Of a stretch of 15,497 nt of DNA, positions 1 through 5,501 are shown one piece after another. Origin of the DNA: Verrucomicrobiota bacterium (GTDB taxonomy: Bacteria; Verrucomicrobiota; Verrucomicrobiia; Verrucomicrobiales; Akkermansiaceae). Made by a program: the position numbers and the translations under genes. The stretch's first letter is position 1. Every line of letters begins with the position of its first letter. The stretch spans positions 1-15,497 of the forward strand of contig WBXE01000032.1 of NCBI GenBank assembly GCA_008932955.1, read 5' to 3'. Below the pieces are notes generated by a model. That model had not been told where the DNA came from, made no database searches, and saw only the letters and a list, made by a program, of their open reading frames with translations.

Positions 1-219
1 GATCAGGAGGATGAAGGGCAGGACCCAGGCGTGATAGCCGGTTAGCGGTCGGCCGCCGAAGAACATGTCCAGCAGCCAGTGCTTCTCGATCCGCCAAGTC
101 GGCAGATTGCTCGCCCAGCCGCCTGAGCCCTCGATCTGGATCTCAACCATGGCGAAGAGGTACGACAAAACACCGACGGTGCTCAGGAATCCAGCGATCT
201 GCAGGGCGGAGTGGGTCAT
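1..219 (-). CDS. Partial membrane protein of unknown function (N-terminal part)
   Basis: An open frame on the minus strand starts at ATG 219-217 and runs off the left edge, giving 73 residues. It begins MTHSALQIAGFLSTVGVLSY with a hydrophobic first helix. A polar stretch follows, containing EGSGGWASNLPTWRIEK and GGRPLTGYHAW, and then the start of a second hydrophobic segment (VLPFILLI) at the edge. The alternation of hydrophobic segments and Trp/Gly-rich loops suggests a polytopic inner-membrane protein. I do not recognise the family. The frame stays open upstream to a stop near 351, but I saw no other ATG, GTG or TTG start in it, so ATG 219 is preferred. There is no Shine-Dalgarno sequence. 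The C-terminus lies outside the window. Confidence 0.6.
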   Translation of the reverse strand, partial: MTHSALQIAGFLSTVGVLSYLFAMVEIQIEGSGGWASNLPTWRIEKHWLLDMFFGGRPLTGYHAWVLPFILLI

Positions 220-318
220 ATCAGCGCCGTGGCCAGCATATCGAAGGCCACCCGTCTGTGGCCGCAGACGCGAGCATTGAATGAATCGTCCAGAGAACGG
301 GTGAATTTCGGCAGAATC

Positions 319-546
319 ATGGAAAAGCTCCTCAACGGCGAAAGTAGCTATCCGGTCTGGCTTGCCAAGGCATTTGTTCGAAAACACCCGGTAGCTATTT
401 CTAGAGGCGGACTGCCTGCCTTCATCAATGCCGACCTTATCGCGCAAGGACACTCACCTTTTAACTCGGAAGCTGCCACACTCTGTGCCGCCCGGCTCAT
501 CCTGGAGATGATTGAAATCGGCCTGACGCGCGGGTTTTATAATTAA
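319..546 (+). CDS. Possible small hypothetical protein (75 aa)
   Basis: A 75-codon frame from ATG 319 to TAA 544-546 encodes a mixed-composition product with a plausible amphipathic C-terminal half (residues 50-70, AATLCAARLILEMIEIGL). I do not recognise it. Third-position GC is only moderately high, below the neighbouring genes. No ribosome binding site or leaderless-type -10 element precedes the ATG. The stop codon overlaps a TATAAT sequence (538-543) that may belong to the downstream HU gene. It may be a real small gene or chance coding in a 365-bp intergenic stretch, and chance is somewhat more likely. Confidence 0.2.
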   Translation: MEKLLNGESSYPVWLAKAFVRKHPVAISRGGLPAFINADLIAQGHSPFNSEAATLCAARLILEMIEIGLTRGFYN

Positions 547-550
547 ATAT

Positions 551-578
551 TTGACATTCATTCTAACTTTATTACCCT
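551..578 (+). promoter_or_regulatory. Candidate leaderless promoter of the HU-like gene
   Basis: A perfect -35 TTGACA (551-556), a 16-bp spacer and a -10-like TACCCT (573-578) end 6 nt before the ATG at 585. Transcription would start at or next to the A of the start codon. An alternative perfect TATAAT at 538-543 lacks a well-spaced -35; the nearest TTGAAA, at 512-517, is 20 bp away. A second, leadered promoter is therefore possible. Confidence 0.5.
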
Positions 579-584
579 CCGGGC

Positions 585-914
585 ATGGCAACCAAGCTTA
601 AACCGATCAAAGACAAACTTTCCAAGACACAAATCCTCGAGCAGATCGCCACCGACACCGGGCTCGCCCGCAAGCAAGTGGCAGCGGTTCTGGATAGCCT
701 GACCGAAGTGATCGAGGCACACGTCAAGAAAAACGCCGTGGGTGAATTCGTGCTTCCCGGCCTGCTGAAAATCAGCACCGTGCGTAAGGCGGCCGTCAAG
801 GCCCGCAAAGGCATCAATCCCTTCACCAAGGAAGAAGTCACATTCAAGGCCAAACCCGCCTCCACTGCGGTGAAAGTCCGGCCCTTGAAGAAGCTCAAGG
901 ACATGGCGATCTAG
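585..914 (+). CDS. HU/IHF-family DNA-binding protein, N-terminally extended
   Basis: This 109-residue protein is a small basic nucleoid-associated protein of the HU/IHF superfamily, expected to bind and bend DNA as a dimer. The typical layout is visible: a helical dimerisation part (residues 13-50, SKTQILEQIATDTGLARKQV), the beta turn around GEFVLPGLLKIS (53-64), and the DNA-embracing arm with the RKGINPFTKEE motif (74-84). In that motif Asn78-Pro79 correspond to the family's conserved NP, where proline intercalates. The C-terminus KVRPLKKLKDM matches HU ends. A lysine-rich extension of about 12 residues precedes the usual HU start, so the protein is about 20 residues longer than Escherichia coli HU. 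The gene is monocistronic, with its own promoter and a strong terminator at 947-978. The family call is secure. Its exact role as main nucleoid protein or specialised paralogue is unknown. Confidence 0.93.
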   Translation: MATKLKPIKDKLSKTQILEQIATDTGLARKQVAAVLDSLTEVIEAHVKKNAVGEFVLPGLLKISTVRKAAVKARKGINPFTKEEVTFKAKPASTAVKVRPLKKLKDMAI

Positions 915-946
915 GCGATTAGCTGTTTCTACATCCATTCAAATCA

Positions 947-978
947 AGCCCTTCCGCTGTGCCGGAAGGGCTTTTTTT
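947..978 (+). terminator. Intrinsic terminator of the HU-like gene
   Basis: A 10-bp perfect stem (947-956 pairing with 963-972, AGCCCTTCCG arm) with a 6-nt loop is followed by a run of seven T residues (972-978). It lies 33 nt after the HU stop codon. On the opposite strand the hairpin is followed only by a weak T-rich stretch, so it may also act weakly on the convergent rseP transcript. Confidence 0.93.
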
Positions 979-992
979 ACGGCGTGCAAAGC

Positions 993-2411
993 CTACTGCG
1001 GGAACACGAGCTTTTCGGTTTGGGATGAGCCACGGCCGAAGCCGTCGCCCACATCCTTGGTGGAGACGTAGAGCATCAGGCCCATAAGCAACAACGCAAA
1101 CGCCGTCTGCACCACTTCCAGCACCCGCGCCTTGACTGGCCGCCGCGCAATTTTTTCCAAAATGGCGAGCGTGATGTGGCCGCCATCGAGCACCGGCAAG
1201 GGCAGCATGTTGAGCACAGCGAGATTCACATTGAAGAGCACCATGAAGGCCAGCAAGCGCTGCCAGGCGTGCTCGGATTGCAGAATCGCATACTGGTGTT
1301 TGGCAATGCCAATCGGGCCGCTCAAGTGGTCGATTCCAATGTTAGATCCCCGTGACACCAAGCGGCTAATCGTCGTCCACATCATCGTCAGACTGTCGCT
1401 AACCTGCTGCAATGGCTTGGGGTACACAATGGCTTCATCGACGAATTGCACGTCGTCTAAGCTCACCCCAATCATCGGCCCCTTGCCCGCCGGCGACACC
1501 GGCACCAGCGGCGTGACACGGAGCGATAAATTGCCCGCGCCGCGCTCGATCGCGAGGTCGATCGACTTGAGCCCAGCCTGCTTGATGTAATCGTACGCAA
1601 CGCTGGCGTTGGGAAATTTTTCGCCGTCCATGGCGACGAGCGTGTCGCCGGCTTGGAGTCCGGCGCGACTGGCGGGGCTGTCCTTGCTCACGCTGAGGAT
1701 AGCGATGCGCTCACCCTGCGGCAGGATGCCGACGCGGCGCAAGCCGCTGCGTTGGAACCAGTGGTTTTTTTCCGGAATTTCAAATTTAGACACGAGTTTG
1801 AGCGGGGCGGTTTGGCCGGGCCGCTCGACGGTAAATTCAATCTCGTTGCCCTCACTCAGAATGATGTTCTCGGAAATACTCTCAAGCGTGCCGGCGTACC
1901 CCCGCACGGTCTTGCCATTGACTTCAATGATTTTGTCCCCAGCTAGCAAACCGGCTTTTTGCGCCGGACTGTCTGCCATGACCGTCCCGATCACTTGGGT
2001 CGGTACAAAATCATTCGGCTTGCCTACCTGCCACACCACCACCGCGCTCAGCAGCGCCAGCAACAACGAAAACAACGGCCCTGCAAGCGCCACAATGATC
2101 TTATCCAGCGGCGTGACCGGCGGCAACGCCGCGCCCGCCGTGCCGCCACCTTCAATCGCCTCCATCGGCGCCATTTGCGGCAAGGCAACAAACCCACCGG
2201 CCGGTATCCATCCCAGACCGTACTGTACGCCGTTGATGGTTTTGCTCCAGATGGGCCTGCCGAACCAGATTTGGAAGCGGTCGATTTGCAGGCCGCGCCA
2301 CTTGCCGGCGAGGAAATGCCCGAGTTCGTGGATGAAGATGATGACATTGAAAATCATCACAACGACAAAAATCAACAGAGCGACGTGTAAAATACTGGCA
2401 AGTGTGGACAT
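993..2411 (-). CDS. rseP: RseP-like site-2 intramembrane zinc metalloprotease (M50)
   Basis: This is a 472-residue site-2 protease of the inner membrane. The family cuts transmembrane anti-sigma factors and signal-peptide remnants inside the bilayer. The first membrane segment (about 6-27) leads into the zinc motif HELGH (28-32). The conserved region GLGWIPAGGFVALPQM follows, then a second helix (about 103-128). Two PDZ domains come next (about 138-212 and 226-300, with SPAQKAGLLAGD and SPASRAGLQAGD). SGPIGIA lies at 364-370, and the third zinc ligand motif LDGG (Asp409) sits in NMLPLPVLDGG. A final helix lies near the C-terminus. The frame can be extended to ATG 2453 (14 more residues). ATG 2411 is preferred because it gives the usual short N-terminus before HELGH and has a leaderless-type promoter. 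No rpoE or rseA gene is adjacent, so its substrate cannot be read from context. Confidence 0.93.
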   Translation of the reverse strand: MSTLASILHVALLIFVVVMIFNVIIFIHELGHFLAGKWRGLQIDRFQIWFGRPIWSKTINGVQYGLGWIPAGGFVALPQMAPMEAIEGGGTAGAALPPVTPLDKIIVALAGPLFSLLLALLSAVVVWQVGKPNDFVPTQVIGTVMADSPAQKAGLLAGDKIIEVNGKTVRGYAGTLESISENIILSEGNEIEFTVERPGQTAPLKLVSKFEIPEKNHWFQRSGLRRVGILPQGERIAILSVSKDSPASRAGLQAGDTLVAMDGEKFPNASVAYDYIKQAGLKSIDLAIERGAGNLSLRVTPLVPVSPAGKGPMIGVSLDDVQFVDEAIVYPKPLQQVSDSLTMMWTTISRLVSRGSNIGIDHLSGPIGIAKHQYAILQSEHAWQRLLAFMVLFNVNLAVLNMLPLPVLDGGHITLAILEKIARRPVKARVLEVVQTAFALLLMGLMLYVSTKDVGDGFGRGSSQTEKLVFPQ

Positions 2412-2416
2412 GTAAA

Positions 2417-2446
2417 AAGGTAGGGAAGACCAGAACTTAGCGTCAC
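2417..2446 (-). promoter_or_regulatory. Candidate leaderless promoter of rseP
   Basis: Read on the minus strand, GTGACG (2446-2441) is separated by 18 bp from TACCTT (2422-2417), which ends 5 nt before ATG 2411. The -35 match is only moderate. It lies in the 73-bp gap after the SOUL gene, so rseP could also be reached by read-through. Confidence 0.35.
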
Positions 2447-2484
2447 CGGCCATTCCGGCAAGGGCAATCTTGGAAAGAGGCCGA

Positions 2485-3069
2485 CTACTTGGTTTTGTCC
2501 AGCACGGCTTGGAGTTCCCAAGTGCGTTTATCCCGCGGGGTCGAGGGACCGTTGTACCCTAGCAACCGGAAGGGTTTGCTGCCGAGCTTGCCGGCGGCCA
2601 GCGCCGCCTCAACTGCGGTCTTGGCCCTGGCCACATTAGCCTGGTTATCCGGGCCCTGCCAGGTATAGCTAAGCACTTTGGCAGCGGGCACATCACGCAC
2701 CTCCACCCGTTTCCCGTCAGCTCCCGCCACGCCAACTTTGTCGTTGCGATAAAGAAAGGCCATCGACGACATTTCGAGCTGCTCGCCGGACCTTTCCATG
2801 GTCAGCTCGACCGGAGCCGTCATCGGAATTTGGTGACGCTTGATATGGGAAAAAAGTGTCCAGAAACCAAAACTCTGCCAGCGGTTGCCGGTGAACGCTG
2901 CGCGGTAGGCTGGATAATATTTGAGGCTAACCTGGTCATAAGGCCCCGGTTTGGGCCAACCCTCGGGCAGTGGCGCTTCATCGACGTAAGCCGGCGCGGC
3001 AGGCGGCTCCAGCGCTTGCATGGTGCAGCTAGATATCGCGGTGAGAACGGGCAGCAGAGTGAGCCTCAT
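2485..3069 (-). CDS. SOUL heme-binding family protein, probable lipoprotein
   Basis: A 194-residue protein of the SOUL/HBP family, small proteins some of which bind heme. Family signatures are the segment around GFWTLFSHIKRHQIPMTAPVEL and the later region VEVRDVPAAKVLSYTWQG, with the beta-strand repeats typical of the fold. The N-terminus from ATG 3069 (MRLTLLPVLTAISSC) reads as a short lipoprotein signal with a lipobox-like ISSC, which would place Cys15 as the lipidated residue and the protein outside the cytoplasm. A longer frame would begin at TTG 3117 with 16 extra residues. ATG 3069 is preferred because it makes a sensible signal peptide and has a promoter placed for it. The gene lies between rpmA (upstream, behind a terminator) and rseP. 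Heme binding itself is not shown by the sequence. Confidence 0.85.
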   Translation of the reverse strand: MRLTLLPVLTAISSCTMQALEPPAAPAYVDEAPLPEGWPKPGPYDQVSLKYYPAYRAAFTGNRWQSFGFWTLFSHIKRHQIPMTAPVELTMERSGEQLEMSSMAFLYRNDKVGVAGADGKRVEVRDVPAAKVLSYTWQGPDNQANVARAKTAVEAALAAGKLGSKPFRLLGYNGPSTPRDKRTWELQAVLDKTK

Positions 3070-3074
3070 GGGTC

Positions 3075-3104
3075 TGACTAAAGCACAGAAACGCCAACTC
3101 GCAA
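3075..3104 (-). promoter_or_regulatory. Candidate leaderless promoter of the SOUL lipoprotein gene
   Basis: On the minus strand TTGCGA (3104-3099), an 18-bp spacer and TAGTCA (3080-3075) end 5 nt before ATG 3069. It is downstream of the rpmA terminator, consistent with an independent transcript. Confidence 0.4.
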
Positions 3105-3131
3105 TGGGGGGTGGCAATCGAAGGCCACAGG

Positions 3132-3165
3132 GAAAAAAAGCCGCACACCCCTGAGGCGTGCGGCT
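3132..3165 (-). terminator. Intrinsic terminator of the rplU-rpmA operon
   Basis: On the minus strand an 8-bp perfect stem (3165-3158 with 3146-3139, AGCCGCAC arm) encloses an 11-nt loop and is followed by seven T residues (3138-3132). It starts 21 nt after the rpmA stop codon. Read on the plus strand it has no T run, so it is one-directional. Confidence 0.92.
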
Positions 3166-3186
3166 GCAAAAAAACCTGCGGGAGCG

Positions 3187-3462
3187 TTAATTCGCTGCGG
3201 CAGCCGTGACAGTGGCTGCGGGCACTGCAATATTCACGCGGCGGCCTTCGCGGTCGAAAAGCACCTTGCCATCCACCAATGCAAAGAGCGTGTGGTCGCG
3301 GCCGATGCCAACGCCGATGCCCGGATGCACCTTGGTGCCGCGCTGACGAATGATGATGTTGCCAGCGATGACGGCTTGACCGCCAAATTTTTTGACGCCG
3401 AGGCGTTTGCTGCGGGAATCGCGACCGTTCTTGACGGAGCCTTGTCCTTTTTTATGGGCCAT
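3187..3462 (-). CDS. rpmA: 50S ribosomal protein L27
   Basis: A 91-residue L27, a large-subunit protein whose N-terminal tail reaches the peptidyl-transferase centre. The start MAHKKGQGSVKNGRDSRSKR and the following GVKKFGGQAVIAGNIIIRQRGTK and GIGRDHTLFAL are diagnostic. It starts directly at MAHKK, so it lacks the cleavable extension seen in Firmicutes. The C-terminus ends in an Ala/Val/Thr-rich tail (AVPAATVTAAAAN). It is the second gene of a two-gene operon, 23 bp after rplU. The gap is pyrimidine-rich (CCTCCTACC just before ATG), the opposite of a Shine-Dalgarno sequence, so translation must start by another route such as coupling or an unstructured start region. Transcription ends at the terminator at 3132-3165. 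Confidence 0.98.
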   Translation of the reverse strand: MAHKKGQGSVKNGRDSRSKRLGVKKFGGQAVIAGNIIIRQRGTKVHPGIGVGIGRDHTLFALVDGKVLFDREGRRVNIAVPAATVTAAAAN

Positions 3463-3485
3463 GGTAGGAGGGGGTGGGGATGGGA

Positions 3486-3800
3486 TTAACCGGCGATGGA
3501 GGTGATCTCAAGGGTGGTCAGGTGACGCCGAAAACCTTTGGTCTTGTGGAAGCCCTTGCGGCGCTTGAACTTGAACGCCACGCCCTTGGGCCCGCGATAT
3601 TGGTTGACGACTTTGGCGGTCACCGAGGCACCCGCCACGCTGGGAGCGCCGATCTTCACACTGTCACCTTCGCCCACTAGCAGGACCTCGGTGAACAGGA
3701 TTTCAGAATCGACTTCGGCGTCGAGCTTCTCGACGTCGAATGTTTCGCCTTGTTGGACGCGGTATTGTTTACCGCCGGTTTTGATCACTGCGTAGGCCAT
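3486..3800 (-). CDS. rplU: 50S ribosomal protein L21
   Basis: A 104-residue L21, which binds 23S rRNA in the large subunit. It opens MAYAVIKTGGKQYRVQQGE, ends with the basic RRKGFHKTKGFRRHLTTLEI region, and has the family's usual length. The frame is open 60 codons further up to ATG 3980, but that extension is low-complexity and unlike any L21, so ATG 3800 is the start. It is the first gene of the rplU-rpmA operon. No Shine-Dalgarno sequence and no clear leaderless -10 precede it. Phased A/T runs lie 80-130 bp upstream (3882-3927), so its promoter is probably there and the mRNA probably has a leader. Confidence 0.98.
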   Translation of the reverse strand: MAYAVIKTGGKQYRVQQGETFDVEKLDAEVDSEILFTEVLLVGEGDSVKIGAPSVAGASVTAKVVNQYRGPKGVAFKFKRRKGFHKTKGFRRHLTTLEITSIAG

Positions 3801-4291
3801 GGCCGTTTTGGGGAAATGTGGAGTTGTTCCGCCGTTATGGGCGGGCGGGGAGATCAACACGACCGCCGCCGCTAGGCAAGGTTTTTTTTTGAAATTGATG
3901 ATTTTTTGCCGCTGCAACACAAAAAAATGTCTGGCAGCAGCCGGGGCAGCTGCCGAGCGCCCACTAGGGGGATGTGGCATCTCCCCGCCAGTGACCCAAG
4001 GGAAGGGCCATCGCGGCTAGCTCTGGAACCTCTCATGGGCAGGGTGAAAAATTCCCCCCCTCTCCTCATGGAGCTCCTCTTACGGAGCGCCGGCTTGAGC
4101 CGGCCAACCCATGCTCAGCGCAAGGACCACCGCCTAGCAGCTTTTACTCGCGCATGCCATGGGCAAGGCGCACAAGTTGCGCCACCGTGCCAACGGACAC
4201 TCGCCACTAAGCTCGCTTGGCAGGGCGGGGGCAAGCCCCCGCACTCCGCGCCGGGGCGGCTTTGAGGCGCCCCACCAGAAGGCCCGGCCAA
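3801..4291. other. 491-bp intergenic region between recA and rplU
   Basis: There is no credible gene here. The part next to rplU has three homopolymer A/T tracts (3882-3890, 3902-3907, 3921-3927) at about 20-bp spacing and should hold the rplU promoter, but I cannot fix its hexamers. The part next to recA (4073-4273) is a cluster of short GC-rich hairpins, listed separately. Open frames here (for example 3906-4265 plus) have Pro/Arg/Ser-rich composition and look non-coding. Confidence 0.6.
4073..4273. repeat. Cluster of GC-rich inverted repeats downstream of recA
   Basis: Five perfect short inverted repeats occur within 201 bp: 4073-4077 with 4084-4088 (GCTCC/GGAGC, loop 6); immediately adjoining it, 4089-4095 with 4098-4104 (GCCGGCT/AGCCGGC); 4167-4172 with 4178-4183 (GGCGCA/TGCGCC, loop 5); 4226-4232 with 4235-4241 (CGGGGGC/GCCCCCG); and 4253-4258 with 4268-4273 (GGGGCG/CGCCCC). 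None is followed by a T run. The last hairpin lies about 18 nt past the recA stop and could protect or end its mRNA. The cluster resembles REP-type extragenic palindromes or a structured RNA. Which of these it is cannot be decided from one copy. Confidence 0.5.
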
Positions 4292-5335
4292 TCAGTTCTT
4301 TTTCTTTATTTCTAGCTGTTCCTTAACTTTGGTTTCGATTTCGGCATAGAGGGTGGGGTCGCCTTTGAGGAGTTCCTTTGCGGCATCACGGCCTTGGGCG
4401 AGTTGGGTACCGTTGTGGCTGAACCAGGAACCGCGCTTTTGCACGATCTCCATCTCTAGCGCCAGATCGAGCAACGAACCGGTCGAGGAAATCCCTTCGT
4501 TGTACATGATGTCGAACTCGGCCTCGGTGAACGGTGGCGCCACCTTGTTTTTGACGATTTTCACCTTGGTGCGGTTGCCGGTGACGGTGCCATCGGAAGC
4601 CTTAATCTGGCCGATGCGCCGGATATCAACGCGTAGCGAGGAAAAGAACTTGAGGGCACGGCCGCCGGGAGTGGTTTCCGGATTGCCGAACATAACGCCG
4701 ATTTTCTCGCGGATCTGGTTGGTGAAGATGACCACGGTGCGGGCCTTGGAAACGAGCGCGGTGAGCTTGCGCATCGCGGCACTCATCAGGCGGGCCTGGG
4801 CTCCGACGGTTGAATCGCCGATTTCGCCGTCGAGTTCCTGCTTGGTAACCAGCGCGGCGACGGAATCCAGCACGATGACGTCGATGGCATTGGAGCGCAC
4901 CAGAGCCTCACAAATTTGTAGGGCCTCTTCACCGGACGAGGGTTGCGAGACGAGCAGGTCGTCCATGTTGACGCCGAGTTTTTTGGCGTATTGGGGGTCC
5001 AGCGCGTGCTCGACGTCAATGAAGGCGGCGACACCGCCGCGTTTCTGGGCCTGGGCGATGACGGTAAGTGTGAGAGTGGTCTTACCAGAAGACTCAGGGC
5101 CGAAAACCTCGACCATGCGGCCGCGCGGGAAACCGCCAACGCCCAAGGCGCGATCAATGAGCAAATTCCCGGTGGGAATGACGTCCACATCGACGCGGTG
5201 GCCGTCGCCCATGCGCATGATGGCGGCTTCGCCAAATTCCTTTTGGATCGAGGCGATGGCAAGGTCTAGGTTGCGCTTGCGAGCTTCGGCGTGTTTTTCA
5301 GCGGCGGATTCTTCAGATGTTTGTTTGGCAGCCAT
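4292..5335 (-). CDS. recA: Recombinase RecA
   Basis: A 347-residue RecA, the ATP-dependent strand-exchange protein and co-protease that triggers LexA self-cleavage. The Walker A motif GPESSGKT is at residues 79-86 and a Walker B-type strand ends in VIVLDSVAAL. Also present are EGEIGDS-like loop residues (DGEIGDSTVGAQARLMSAAMRKL), TNQIREKIGVMFGNPETTPGG (L2 region) and the C-terminal KEQLEIKKKN. It has about 13 extra N-terminal residues relative to Escherichia coli RecA and no acidic C-terminal tail. The frame extends to TTG 5356, but ATG 5335 gives the usual MAAK-type start. No Shine-Dalgarno sequence is present. A perfect LexA-type palindrome lies 61 bp upstream, which points to SOS control. 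No recX follows it; the downstream region is the hairpin cluster. Confidence 0.98.
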   Translation of the reverse strand: MAAKQTSEESAAEKHAEARKRNLDLAIASIQKEFGEAAIMRMGDGHRVDVDVIPTGNLLIDRALGVGGFPRGRMVEVFGPESSGKTTLTLTVIAQAQKRGGVAAFIDVEHALDPQYAKKLGVNMDDLLVSQPSSGEEALQICEALVRSNAIDVIVLDSVAALVTKQELDGEIGDSTVGAQARLMSAAMRKLTALVSKARTVVIFTNQIREKIGVMFGNPETTPGGRALKFFSSLRVDIRRIGQIKASDGTVTGNRTKVKIVKNKVAPPFTEAEFDIMYNEGISSTGSLLDLALEMEIVQKRGSWFSHNGTQLAQGRDAAKELLKGDPTLYAEIETKVKEQLEIKKKN

Positions 5336-5395
5336 GAGTGGTATGAGGTGTGGCAAAGGATTACCGCCGAAATAACCTCAACGCAAGGAAAAAGA

Positions 5396-5409
5396 TGTTC
5401 GGCCGAACA
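5396..5409. promoter_or_regulatory. LexA-type SOS operator between recA and recG
   Basis: The 14-bp sequence TGTTCGGCCGAACA is a perfect palindrome with the form TGTTC-N4-GAACA, which I recall as the reported LexA motif of Verrucomicrobia. It lies 61 bp before the recA start and 92 bp before the recG start, in the divergent promoter region. Binding by LexA is inferred from motif and context; lexA itself is not in the window. Confidence 0.8.
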
Positions 5410-5466
5410 AAAAAGTGAGTTTTGGTGATTTTGGCGGGGCTTGGCTGAGGTTTGCCAGCTGTCGGC

Positions 5467-5495
5467 TTGAAAAAGCCCGAGGCAGCCCGCACTCT
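5467..5495 (+). promoter_or_regulatory. Candidate leaderless promoter of recG
   Basis: TTGAAA (5467-5472), a 17-bp spacer and CACTCT (5490-5495) end exactly 6 nt before the GTG at 5502. This geometry is shared with several other genes here and supports GTG 5502 over the longer frame from GTG 5415. Confidence 0.45.
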
Positions 5496-5501
5496 TGGCG
5501 C

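Noticed and set aside
538..543. Perfect TATAAT as the main HU promoter
   Set aside because: No -35 at 16-18 bp; the TTGACA at 551 with a -10 at 573 is better placed. Kept only as an alternative.
1609..2415. 268-codon open frame opposite rseP
   Set aside because: Antisense shadow of the site-2 protease; no start signal or recognisable domain.
3881..3890. Run of nine T as a terminator
   Set aside because: No G/C hairpin precedes it on either strand; better read as an A/T tract upstream of rplU.
3906..4265. 119-codon frame in the recA-rplU gap
   Set aside because: Runs through the hairpin cluster with Pro/Arg/Ser/His-rich product; no start signal.
4353..5375. 340-codon open frame opposite recA
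   Set aside because: Exact antisense of a certain recA gene; Ser/Arg/Pro-rich composition is what high-GC antisense frames give.
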